Positions 7,774-15,449 of a stretch of 64,000 bases of DNA are shown here, piece by piece. The first letter of the stretch is position 1. Each line of letters begins with the position of its first letter. Source of the DNA: Streptomyces sp. NBC_00341 (GTDB lineage Bacteria > Actinomycetota > Actinomycetes > Streptomycetales > Streptomycetaceae); NCBI RefSeq assembly GCF_041435055.1, contig NZ_CP108002.1:6014001-6078000 (forward strand), in the 5' to 3' direction. Under the pieces are notes generated by a model. The model was not told the origin of the DNA. It made no database searches and saw only the letters and a list, made by a program, of their open reading frames with translations. Made by a program: the position numbers and the translations under genes.

Positions 7774-9690
7774 TCAGGCGGACTTCGCTGTCAGGCGCGT
7801 CCCGCCCGTCGTCTGTACCGCGGCGCCGTCCCCGGCCCGCTCCGTCAGCCGGAGCTGCGAGACGGCGTTGCGCAGAACCAGCGCACCCGCCCCGGCGTCC
7901 AGCTGCCAGCGCTGGGTGCGCGCGTCCGCGGAGCAGGTCCCGAGCGACAGCTCCGCACCCACCTCCAGCGGCGCACCCAGGTACTTCTTCCCGCGCACCG
8001 CGTCCAGACACCCGCCGGTCCGCTCCGAACGGACCGTGTAGTACCCGTCGGCGGTCGCGGTCAGCGTCCAGCCGTCCGTCGCGCCCCGGGTCAGGGACAC
8101 CCCGGAGTCCGCGCCGGGCGCGAGCGACTTCGCTCCGGCACCGAGCCGGTACGTGCCGTTCGCGAGCGGGGTGCGGTCGGTGTTCGCCCAGCCGGGCGCG
8201 TGACCGATCCGCCGGGCCAGCGCCTCGAAACCGGCGTACGTGTCACTCGGCTTCGGGCCGCCCCAGGTGGCCTGGGCGATGAAGCGCAGCGGCATGAAGA
8301 CCTTCGCCTCGACCTCGTTCTCGGTCTCGGCCGCCGCGCTGTCCGGCCAGAGGCTGATCTTCGCGCCGGTCAGGTTCGCGGCCCCGGCCGGCAGCGTCTC
8401 GCCCTCGAAGCTCAGCGGCGTCCAGCCGCTCTCGTACAGCTTCCGGGTATCCATCGTGAAGCCGCCGCGCACCAGGTAGAGCGAGTACGCGGAGTTCATC
8501 ACCGGACGGCCCTCGGCCAGCAGCTCCGACGGCTGCTGGATGGCGCCGCCGCCGAGCCAGTGCTCGACGGCGATGTCGCGGTCCAGCGGCACGGCGCTGT
8601 TGTGGCCGAGCAGCCCGTCGTTCCAGATCCGCAGCGACCGGCCGCCGGCCTTCACATGCGCGTTGACCTGGTTGATGAAGTCGACGAAGAGGTCGTCGGG
8701 GGTGGCCGAAGCACCCCACTTCGCGGTCGCGGCCGTCTGGAGCTGCGGATAGTCCGGGTACGAGGACCCGATCATGTACTCGTCGCCGCCCATGTGCCAG
8801 GTGCGGGTGTCCCACGCCTTCAGGGCCTCGTCGACCAGGGAGGTGTAGTACGTCAGCGCCTCGGGCCGTGAGATGTCCAGCCGGGGCGGTGAGGCGACGC
8901 CGTCCCTGTCCTTGAGCTGGAGCTCGGGGTGGTTCTCCAGATAGGTGTCCATATGGCCGGGGGAGTTGATCTCCGGCACCAGCTCGATGTGGTACTTCTT
9001 CGCCATCGCGGCCAGGGACCGGATCTGCGGCTTGGTGTAGTACCCCCAGAACGCGGACTCCGGGTCGGTGTCGCTCCTGACCTTCGCCTCGATCCACAGC
9101 TGGTTGAGCTTCTGCGAGGCCATGTCCTTCATCAGCCGCTCGAACCACGGCAGGGACACGTTGATGTAGCAGGCGCAGACCCCGACGCCGCGCTCCCGGT
9201 ACGCGGGCACATCGGTCGCGGAGCCCCGGGCCGCGCGGCCGTCGTCGTTCAGCAGTTGGAGCACGGTGCGCGAACCGTAGAACACCCCCGTGGAGGTCGC
9301 CGCGGTGACCGTGACCCGGTCCCCGACATCGAGCCGGTAGCCCTCCGCGCCCAGCGCCCCCTTCAGGGACGCGTCCTGGCGCAGCACCACGTCGCCGGAC
9401 CTGGCCCGGCCCCGGGACACCGGAGCGCCGCCCTTCAGCTCGCCCGCGAACCTCTTGGCGTCGTCGGCGGTGCGCTGCTCCCGTACCCCGTCCAGCACGA
9501 TCCTGGCCCGGTCCGTGAGGGTGAACTCCCCCTCGCCCGGCTGCCACTGCCGCAGCGAGGGCAGCACCTCCGGCGGCGGAGCGGCGGCCGGTCCGTCAAC
9601 GGCGGCGGCGCTCTGCCAGGGCAGCAGAGTGGCGGCGAGCGCGGCCACCACGGCCCCGATGGTCCTTCGTCTTGCCGTCCGGATGTCCAT
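7774..9690 (-). CDS. Secreted beta-N-acetylhexosaminidase (GH20) with C-terminal ricin-type lectin domain
   Basis: Releases N-acetylglucosamine from the ends of chitooligosaccharides outside the cell. 638 residues. The signal peptide (TARRRTIGAVVAALAATLLP, cleaved near AAA) is followed by a GH20b-like N-terminal domain (about 50-165). The catalytic barrel has HMGGDEY, the paired Asp-Glu that perform substrate-assisted catalysis. The C-terminal part (about 545-638) has GGCLDAVRG and QRWQLD, typical of a beta-trefoil carbohydrate-binding module. It lies about 8 kb from the das locus that imports the products, which fits a shared pathway. A 12-bp palindrome (GGTCCATGGACC, 9721-9732) lies 30 bp upstream; it does not match the DasR consensus. 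Confidence 0.9.
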   Translation of the reverse strand: MDIRTARRRTIGAVVAALAATLLPWQSAAAVDGPAAAPPPEVLPSLRQWQPGEGEFTLTDRARIVLDGVREQRTADDAKRFAGELKGGAPVSRGRARSGDVVLRQDASLKGALGAEGYRLDVGDRVTVTAATSTGVFYGSRTVLQLLNDDGRAARGSATDVPAYRERGVGVCACYINVSLPWFERLMKDMASQKLNQLWIEAKVRSDTDPESAFWGYYTKPQIRSLAAMAKKYHIELVPEINSPGHMDTYLENHPELQLKDRDGVASPPRLDISRPEALTYYTSLVDEALKAWDTRTWHMGGDEYMIGSSYPDYPQLQTAATAKWGASATPDDLFVDFINQVNAHVKAGGRSLRIWNDGLLGHNSAVPLDRDIAVEHWLGGGAIQQPSELLAEGRPVMNSAYSLYLVRGGFTMDTRKLYESGWTPLSFEGETLPAGAANLTGAKISLWPDSAAAETENEVEAKVFMPLRFIAQATWGGPKPSDTYAGFEALARRIGHAPGWANTDRTPLANGTYRLGAGAKSLAPGADSGVSLTRGATDGWTLTATADGYYTVRSERTGGCLDAVRGKKYLGAPLEVGAELSLGTCSADARTQRWQLDAGAGALVLRNAVSQLRLTERAGDGAAVQTTGGTRLTAKSA

Positions 9691-9780
9691 CGTCAGAGCC
9701 TGGCCCGACCGGCGGGGCCCGGTCCATGGACCCGTGAGGGAAAGGCTTGGACGAATGATCGGATGTCGACGCGGCCGGTA

Positions 9781-10755
9781 TCAGGCGACTTCGATCAGCT
9801 CCGACGGCCCGCGGAAGGTCCTGCGGTACGCGTTCGGCGTGGTGCCCAAGGAGCGTACGAACTGGTGGCGCAGGGCTGCGGCGTTGCCGAAGCCCGCCAG
9901 TCCCGCGATCGTGTCCATCGTTTCGTCCGATGTCTCCAGGAGGTGCTGCGCCAGGAGCACCCGCTGACGCAGCAGCCAGCGGTACGGCGTGGTGCCCGTC
10001 TCCTGCTGGAAGCGCCGGGCGAAGGTGCGCGGCGACATGTGCGCCTGGGCGGCGAGCTGCTCGACGGTCATCTCCTCGTTCAGATGCCGCTCCATCCAGA
10101 CGAGGGTGTCACCGACCGTGTCGCAGCGGCCCCGGGGCAGCGGCCGCTGGATGTACTGCGCCTGCCCGCCGTCGCGGTGCGGCGGCACCACCATGCGGCG
10201 GGCGATGGTGTTGGCGGCGGCGGGCCCGTACGCCTGGCGGACCAGGTGCAGACAGGCGTCGATGCCCGCGGCCGTGCCCGCGGAGGTGATGACGGAGCCC
10301 TCGTCCACGTACAGCACATCGGGCTCGACGACGGCCCGCGGGAAGCGGCGGGCCAGGGCGTCGGAGTGGCGCCAATGCGTGGTGCAGCGGCGCCCGTCCA
10401 GCAGTCCGGCCGCCCCCAGCACGAACGCCCCCGAGCAGACGCTCAGTACCCGGGCGCCGCGGTCCACGGCCCGGCGCAGCGCGTCCAGGGCCTCCTGCGG
10501 GTACTCCCGGTCCGCGGCCTGGCCGCTGGCCGGCACGGCGATGAGGTCGGCCTCCTCCAGGCGGTCGAGGCCGTGCGGGGTGCTGATGCTGAACCCCGCG
10601 TGGGTGCTGAGCACCGGGCCCTCGCCGGAGACCACGGCGAAATCCTGCACCGGCAGGCCCTCTTCGCTGCGGTCGAGCCCGAACACCTCGCAGAGCACAC
10701 CGAGTTCGAAGGGATGGACCTCACCGAGCAGCAGGACCGCGACATTTTTCAGCAT
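9781..10755 (-). CDS. nrdS: GlxA-type AraC regulator with DJ-1/PfpI domain, NrdS-like
   Basis: 324 residues from ATG 10755. Residues about 1-170 form a DJ-1/PfpI-like domain with the nucleophile-elbow segment SVCSGAFVLG. Residues about 215-315 are an AraC DNA-binding domain with two helix-turn-helix units (VEQLAAQAHMSPRTFARRFQ and AGLAGFGNAAALRHQF). In S. coelicolor the class Ia operon is nrdABS and nrdS encodes an AraC-like protein; position and orientation match that gene here. A 290-bp gap containing an opposing small ORF separates it from nrdB, so co-transcription is less certain, and the symbol rests on synteny from memory. Confidence 0.75.
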   Translation of the reverse strand: MLKNVAVLLLGEVHPFELGVLCEVFGLDRSEEGLPVQDFAVVSGEGPVLSTHAGFSISTPHGLDRLEEADLIAVPASGQAADREYPQEALDALRRAVDRGARVLSVCSGAFVLGAAGLLDGRRCTTHWRHSDALARRFPRAVVEPDVLYVDEGSVITSAGTAAGIDACLHLVRQAYGPAAANTIARRMVVPPHRDGGQAQYIQRPLPRGRCDTVGDTLVWMERHLNEEMTVEQLAAQAHMSPRTFARRFQQETGTTPYRWLLRQRVLLAQHLLETSDETMDTIAGLAGFGNAAALRHQFVRSLGTTPNAYRRTFRGPSELIEVA

Positions 10756-10836
10756 GACCCCAGTGTGGCAGTAATTCGATGCTCTATGACAGTCCTGCCA
10801 CTGCCGGTTTCCGCTCGCACGGACGAGAGTAGGGGC

Positions 10837-11049
10837 ATGAACACATTCCAGAACGTCCTGGGCATATCCGCTGTTATCGCCCTCGTCCTGCTCCCGGCCC
10901 TGATCGGGATCGCCCGCGAGCTCCGCATCGACCGCGAGCTCCGGGACGCGCAACGGAGCCGGAGAACCGCACCACCGGAAACGGCGGACGCCGCACAGCC
11001 GGTGAAGGCCGCACGGCGTCCGTACGTCAGGAGCTGGGCGAGGATCTAG
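10837..11049 (+). CDS. Small single-pass membrane protein, unknown function
   Basis: 70 residues from ATG 10837, preceded by GAGTAGGGG. Residues about 8-26 are hydrophobic (VLGISAVIALVLLPALIGI), followed by a charged Arg/Glu-rich cytoplasmic tail. It runs opposite to both flanking genes, starts 81 bp from the nrdS-like start, and its stop overlaps the nrdB stop by 4 bp. I recognise no family. Codon choice looks like real Streptomyces coding sequence and the ribosome site is good, but the short length keeps confidence moderate. Confidence 0.55.
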   Translation: MNTFQNVLGISAVIALVLLPALIGIARELRIDRELRDAQRSRRTAPPETADAAQPVKAARRPYVRSWARI

Positions 11050-12062
11050 AACTCGTCGTCGAAGCCGACCGTGCCCTCGACCGCCACCTGGTACGCCGAC
11101 GGGCGGCGCTCGAAGAAGTTCGTGAGCTCCTGGACGCCCTGGAGCTCCATGAACGAGAACGGGTTCTGCGATCCGTACACCGCGGGGAAGCCCAGCCGGG
11201 CGAGCCGCTGGTCGGCGACGCACTCCAGGTACTCGCGCATGGACTCGGTGTTCATGCCCGGCAGCCCCTCGCCGCACAGGTCGCGGCCGAACTGCAGCTC
11301 CGCCTCGACGGCCTCCTTCAGCATGTCGGTGACCTGCTGCTGGAGGGCGTCGTCGAAGAGCTCGGGCTCCTCCTTGCGGACGGTGTCCACGACCTCGAAC
11401 GCGAAGCTCATGTGCATGGTCTCGTCACGGAAGACCCAGTTGGTCCCGGTGGCGAGGCCGTGCAGCAGTCCGCGCGAGCGGAACCAGTACACGTAGGCGA
11501 ACGCACCGTAGAAGAACAGCCCCTCGATGCACGCCGCGAAGCAGATCAGGTTCAGCAGGAAACGGCGGCGGTCGGCCTTCGTCTCCAGCCGGTCGATCTT
11601 CTCGACCGAGTCCATCCACTTGAAGCAGAACTGCGCCTTCTCACGGATCGAGGGAATCTCCTCGACCGCGTCGAAGGCCGCCGCCCGGTCGTCCGGATCG
11701 GGCAGATAGGTGTCCAGCAGCGTCAGATAGAACTGGACGTGCACGGCCTCCTCGAACAGCTGCCGCGACAGGTACAGCCGCGCCTCGGGGGAGTTGATGT
11801 GCTTGTACAGCGTCAGCACGAGGTTGTTGGAGACGATCGAGTCACCGGTCGCGAAGAACGCGACGAGCCGCCCGATCATGTGCTGCTCGCCCGGCGACAG
11901 CTTGGCGAGGTCGGAGACGTCGGAGTGGAGGTCGACCTCCTCCACCGTCCAGGTGTTCTTGATCGCGTCCCGGTAGCGCTCGTAGAAGTCCGGGTAGCGC
12001 ATGGGCCGCAGGGTCAGTTCGAAGCCCGGGTCCAGCAGGTTCTTGTTTTCGTTGGTGCTCAT
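11046..12062 (-). CDS. nrdB: Class Ia ribonucleotide reductase, beta (radical-generating) subunit
   Basis: Provides the diiron-tyrosyl radical used by NrdA to reduce ribonucleoside diphosphates. 338 residues. Iron ligands are visible as QLFEEAVHVQFY (EExxH) and RDETMHMSFAFE (ExxxH), and FFYGAFAYVYW carries the core aromatic region. The C-terminal tail ends VEGTVGFDDEF, the flexible end that docks on the alpha subunit. The start ATG overlaps the nrdA stop by one base (TAATG), so translation is coupled. In Streptomyces this enzyme is an alternative to the B12-dependent class II enzyme. Confidence 0.95.
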   Translation of the reverse strand: MSTNENKNLLDPGFELTLRPMRYPDFYERYRDAIKNTWTVEEVDLHSDVSDLAKLSPGEQHMIGRLVAFFATGDSIVSNNLVLTLYKHINSPEARLYLSRQLFEEAVHVQFYLTLLDTYLPDPDDRAAAFDAVEEIPSIREKAQFCFKWMDSVEKIDRLETKADRRRFLLNLICFAACIEGLFFYGAFAYVYWFRSRGLLHGLATGTNWVFRDETMHMSFAFEVVDTVRKEEPELFDDALQQQVTDMLKEAVEAELQFGRDLCGEGLPGMNTESMREYLECVADQRLARLGFPAVYGSQNPFSFMELQGVQELTNFFERRPSAYQVAVEGTVGFDDEF

Positions 12063-14458
12063 TACTGGCAGGCCTCGCAGGACTCGGGGTTTTCGAGGGA
12101 GCAGGCGATCGCGTCCGCGTCGGGTGCGGCGGCCTGCTGTACGGGAATGGGGGCGGCGGCAGCGGCCTGGCCGGACGCGGCCCGCGCGATCCGCGTCGCC
12201 GGGCGCGAGCGCAGGTAGTACGTCGTCTTGAGCCCCTGCTTCCAGGCGTACGCGTACATCGAGGAGAGCTTGCCGATCGTCGGCGTCTCCAGGAACAGGT
12301 TCAGCGACTGGCTCTGGTCCAGGAACGGCGTACGGGCCGCCGCCATGTCGATCAGGCCGCGCTGCGGGATCTCCCACGCGGTGCGGTACAGCGCCCGCAC
12401 GTCCTCGGGGATCCAGGCGAAGCCCTGCACGGAGCCGCTCGCCTCGCGCAGCGCCTCCCGGGTCCGCGCGTCCCACACGCCGAGCTTCTTCAGCTCGTCC
12501 ACCAGGTAGGCGTTGACCTGGAGGAACTCACCGCTGAGCGTCTCGCGCTTGAAGAGGTTGGAGACCTGCGGCTCGATGCACTCGTACACGCCCGCGATCG
12601 AGGCGATCGTCGCGGTCGGCGCGATGGCCAGGAGCAGCGAGTTGCGCATGCCGGTCTTCGCGACCCGGGCGCGCAGCGCGTCCCAGCGCTCCGGCCAGTT
12701 CAGCTCGGTGTCGTAGTGGTCGGGGTGCAGCACACCGCGTGCGGCCCGCGTCTCGGACCAGGCGGGAAGGGGACCCGACCGCTCGGCCAGCGCGCAGGAG
12801 GCCTCGTAGGCGGCGAGCATGATGCGCTCGGAGATCTTCGTGGAGAGGGCGCGCGCCTCGGGGGAGTCGAAGGGCAGCCGCAGCTGGAAGAAGACGTCCT
12901 GGAGGCCCATCGCGCCCAGGCCCACCGGCCGCCAGCGGGCGTTGGAGCGCCCGGCCTGCTCGGTCGGGTAGAAGTTGATGTCCACGACCCGGTCCAGGAA
13001 GGTCACGGCGGTGCGCACGGTGGCGTCCAGGCGCTCCCAGTCGATCGTGCCGCCCTCGACGAACGCGCCGAGGTTGACAGAGCCGAGGTTGCAGACGGCC
13101 GTCTCGCCGTCGTCGGTGACTTCCAGGATCTCGGTGCACAGGTTCGAGGAGTGCACGACGCGGCCCGGCTCCGCGGTCTGGTTCGCGGTCCGGTTGGAGG
13201 CGTCCTTGAACGTCATCCAGCCCTGGCCGGTCTGGGCGAGGGTCCGCATCATCCGGCCGTACAGCTCACGGGCCGGCATGGTCTTGCGGGCCAGGCCCTT
13301 GGCCTCGGCGGCGCGGTACGCGGCGTCGAACGCGTCGCCCCACAGGTCGACCAGCTCGGGCACGTCGGCCGGGGAGAACAGCGACCAGGTTCCGTCCGCG
13401 TCGACCCGGCGCATGAACTCGTCCGGGATCCAGTGCGCCAGGTTCAGGTTGTGCGTGCGGCGCTGGTCCTCACCGGTGTTGTCGCGCAGTTCGAGGAACT
13501 CCTCGATGTCCGCGTGCCAGGTCTCCAGGTAGACGGCGGCGGCGCCCTTGCGCCGGCCGCCCTGGTTGACCGCCGCGACGGAGGCGTCGAGCGTCTTCAG
13601 GAACGGCACGATGCCGTTGGAGTGCCCGTTGGTGCCCCGGATCAGCGAACCGCGGGCCCGGATGCGGGAGTACGAGAGGCCGATGCCGCCCGCGTGCTTG
13701 GAGAGGCGCGCCACCTGGTGGTAGCGGTCGTAGATCGAGTCCAGCTCGTCCAGCGGCGAGTCCAGCAGGTAGCAGGAGGACATCTGCGGGTGCCGGGTGC
13801 CGGAGTTGAAGAGCGTGGGGGAGGAGGGCAGGTAGTCCAGCCGGCTCATCAGCCGGTACAGGGCCGCGACCTCGTCCAGCGCGCGCTCTGAGTTGTCCTC
13901 CGCGAGCCCGGCGGCCACCCGCAGCATGAAGTGCTGCGGGGTCTCGACGACCTGGCGGGTGATCGGGTGGCGCAGCAGGTAGCGGCTGTGCAGGGTGCGC
14001 AGTCCGAAGTAGCCGAAGCGGTCGTCATCCCCGTCGGCGAGCGCCTGTCCCACCAGGGCGTCGAGGGCGGCGGCGTGCAGCGTCACGAACTCGGCGGTGC
14101 GGTCCGCGATCAGGCCCTCGTGGTGTCCGACGGCGACCGAGGAGGAGAAGGACGTCGCGCCCTGCCCGGCGGCCTCGTCCGCGATGGAGCGGGTGAGCAG
14201 CCGGGCGGCGAGCCGGGAGTAGGCGGGGTCCTCGGAGATCAGGCCCGCGGCCGCCTCTGTGGCCAGCGAGCGCAGCTCGGCCTCGTCCGACCGGGCGTTG
14301 CGGCCGCGCAGCGCGGCGGCGGCGACGCGTCCGGGGTCGGTGTCGGGCAGATCCGCGGTGAGCGCGGTGAGGGTCCGCAGCAGTGCGGTGCCCGGTCCGT
14401 CGCTCGTGGTTCCCGTTGATTCGGCCGCTGAAACCGGATCGGCTGGCGCGATGGTCAC
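12062..14458 (-). CDS. nrdA: Class Ia ribonucleotide reductase, alpha (catalytic) subunit
   Basis: 798 residues from GTG 14458, which follows GAGGGAGAG. Substrate-site and thiyl-radical motifs are present: SCYLLDSPLDELDSIYD, SKHAGGIGLSYSRIR, NLCTEILE, and a PTATIASI phosphate-binding segment. The last residues ESCEACQ supply the C-terminal CxxC that shuttles electrons from thioredoxin or glutaredoxin-like reductants. I see no clear ATP-cone motif at the N-terminus. The 5' leader carries a cobalamin riboswitch, so expression should fall when coenzyme B12 is plentiful and the class II reductase can take over. Confidence 0.94.
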   Translation of the reverse strand: MTIAPADPVSAAESTGTTSDGPGTALLRTLTALTADLPDTDPGRVAAAALRGRNARSDEAELRSLATEAAAGLISEDPAYSRLAARLLTRSIADEAAGQGATSFSSSVAVGHHEGLIADRTAEFVTLHAAALDALVGQALADGDDDRFGYFGLRTLHSRYLLRHPITRQVVETPQHFMLRVAAGLAEDNSERALDEVAALYRLMSRLDYLPSSPTLFNSGTRHPQMSSCYLLDSPLDELDSIYDRYHQVARLSKHAGGIGLSYSRIRARGSLIRGTNGHSNGIVPFLKTLDASVAAVNQGGRRKGAAAVYLETWHADIEEFLELRDNTGEDQRRTHNLNLAHWIPDEFMRRVDADGTWSLFSPADVPELVDLWGDAFDAAYRAAEAKGLARKTMPARELYGRMMRTLAQTGQGWMTFKDASNRTANQTAEPGRVVHSSNLCTEILEVTDDGETAVCNLGSVNLGAFVEGGTIDWERLDATVRTAVTFLDRVVDINFYPTEQAGRSNARWRPVGLGAMGLQDVFFQLRLPFDSPEARALSTKISERIMLAAYEASCALAERSGPLPAWSETRAARGVLHPDHYDTELNWPERWDALRARVAKTGMRNSLLLAIAPTATIASIAGVYECIEPQVSNLFKRETLSGEFLQVNAYLVDELKKLGVWDARTREALREASGSVQGFAWIPEDVRALYRTAWEIPQRGLIDMAAARTPFLDQSQSLNLFLETPTIGKLSSMYAYAWKQGLKTTYYLRSRPATRIARAASGQAAAAAPIPVQQAAAPDADAIACSLENPESCEACQ

Positions 14459-14608
14459 GTGGTGCTCTCCCTCGCTCGGCTCTGGGCCGGGGGGGAGCGG
14501 GGCAGCCGGGCGGAGCGGGGCCCCGTCGGGGCAGCACTCCGTGCGGCGTCCACCGGCCCATCCACGAGGCCCGGACGTCTGGGCATCCGGTTCGGTCGAG
14601 CCGGACGC

Positions 14609-14709
14609 GCTGTCGGCAGGTCCTCGGACTCGGGGGTGCACAAAAGCACACCGAATACACCGTTGCGGGACAGTTCCGGATTCGCACCGGATTTCCCTGC
14701 GGCGACAGC
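14609..14709 (-). promoter_or_regulatory. Cobalamin (adenosylcobalamin) riboswitch controlling nrdA
   Basis: On the minus strand, P1 is GCTGTCG (14709-14703) with CGACAGC (14615-14609). Between them come GGGAAATCCGGTGCGAATCC, then CTGTCCCGCAACGGT, and the B12 box GAGTCCGAGGACCTGCC, all in consensus order. The leader to the nrdA start holds further G+C hairpins, for example GCCCC/GGGGC at 14520-14532, that could form the expression platform. B12 control of nrdABS by such a riboswitch is published for S. coelicolor. Confidence 0.93.
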
Positions 14710-14721
14710 GAGCACGAGCAT

Positions 14722-14759
14722 ACATGTGGGGGCCGCCGGATGAGGCAGCCCCCACATGT
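14722..14759. terminator. Hairpin terminator of the GNAT gene, upstream of the riboswitch
   Basis: A perfect 12-bp stem, ACATGTGGGGGC (14722-14733) with its complement at 14748-14759, and a 14-base loop. It lies between the stop of the acetyltransferase gene and the nrdA leader, so it probably insulates the riboswitch from upstream transcription. Confidence 0.65.
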
Positions 14760-14822
14760 TGTGTCGCGTGACCGATCAGGAGACCGTCCGTGTCGTGTCG
14801 CCTGGCCGTCAGGAGAGGCCGA

Positions 14823-15335
14823 TCAGGAGTCCGCCGGGAACTCCAGGCGGTACGTCAGGAGCGAGAGTCCCTCGATCGGATACCAGTCCCTTTCCGGGGT
14901 CCGGACGAAGCCGAGGCGCCCGTAGATCCTATGGGCCCCGCGCATGGCCGGCTGCGTCGACAGGACGATCCCGGTGACCCCCGCGGTGGCCCGTGCGCGG
15001 TCGACGCAGGCCCGGACGAGCGCCTCGCCCGCCCCGGCCCCGCGGGCCTCGCGGGAGACCGCGAGCATCCGGAACTCGGCCTCGTCCGGCGCCGCGATAT
15101 CGGCCCAGCGGTTGCCCGGCGGCGCGTAGGTGACCCCGCCGAGGACGCGGCCCCGGGCGTCCGCCGCGACGAGCACCTCGGCCTCCTCGGCCCGCCGGGG
15201 GACGTCGCGCAGCTGTACCAGGTACGGATCGTCGGCGCCGAAGTCCAGCAGCCCGTCCCCGAGATAGGCCTCGGCGGTGATCTCGCCGAGGGCGGCGTAC
15301 TCGGCGGGCTCGACCGGCCTGATGGTTATGTCCAT
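14823..15335 (-). CDS. GNAT family N-acetyltransferase
   Basis: 170 residues. The acetyl-CoA-binding motif A is seen as FRMLAVSREARGAGAGEALV (V-x4-R-G-x-G-x-G/A type), followed by the motif B region AHRIYGRLGFVRTPERDW. It is a single-domain cytosolic enzyme. The acceptor is unknown; GNATs of this size acetylate small amines or protein N-termini. It is flanked by hairpins on both sides, so it is probably transcribed alone. Confidence 0.8.
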   Translation of the reverse strand: MDITIRPVEPAEYAALGEITAEAYLGDGLLDFGADDPYLVQLRDVPRRAEEAEVLVAADARGRVLGGVTYAPPGNRWADIAAPDEAEFRMLAVSREARGAGAGEALVRACVDRARATAGVTGIVLSTQPAMRGAHRIYGRLGFVRTPERDWYPIEGLSLLTYRLEFPADS

Positions 15336-15395
15336 GCAGGGGAGTCTGCCGCACCCCCGGGCGGCGGTGGCACGGGGTTTTCCGCCCGGACGCGC

Positions 15396-15442
15396 GAACG
15401 GGGAGCCGCACCCCCTCGCAGGCGGGGTGCGGCTCCCCGTTC
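15396..15442. terminator. Strong hairpin terminator after the symporter gene
   Basis: A perfect 19-bp stem (15396-15414 with 15424-15442; arms start GAACGGGGAGCCG) and a 9-base loop, eight bases after the symporter stop codon. Confidence 0.8.
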
Positions 15443-15449
15443 ACCTCGG

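Noticed and set aside
9721..9732. GGTCCATGGACC as a DasR operator for the GH20 gene
   Set aside because: It is a palindrome near the start, but the half-site spacing is two bases too long for the dre consensus TGGTCTAGACCA.
12716..13891. A 391-codon plus-strand frame inside nrdA
   Set aside because: Entirely antisense to the highly conserved nrdA gene, with composition typical of an opposite-strand artefact.
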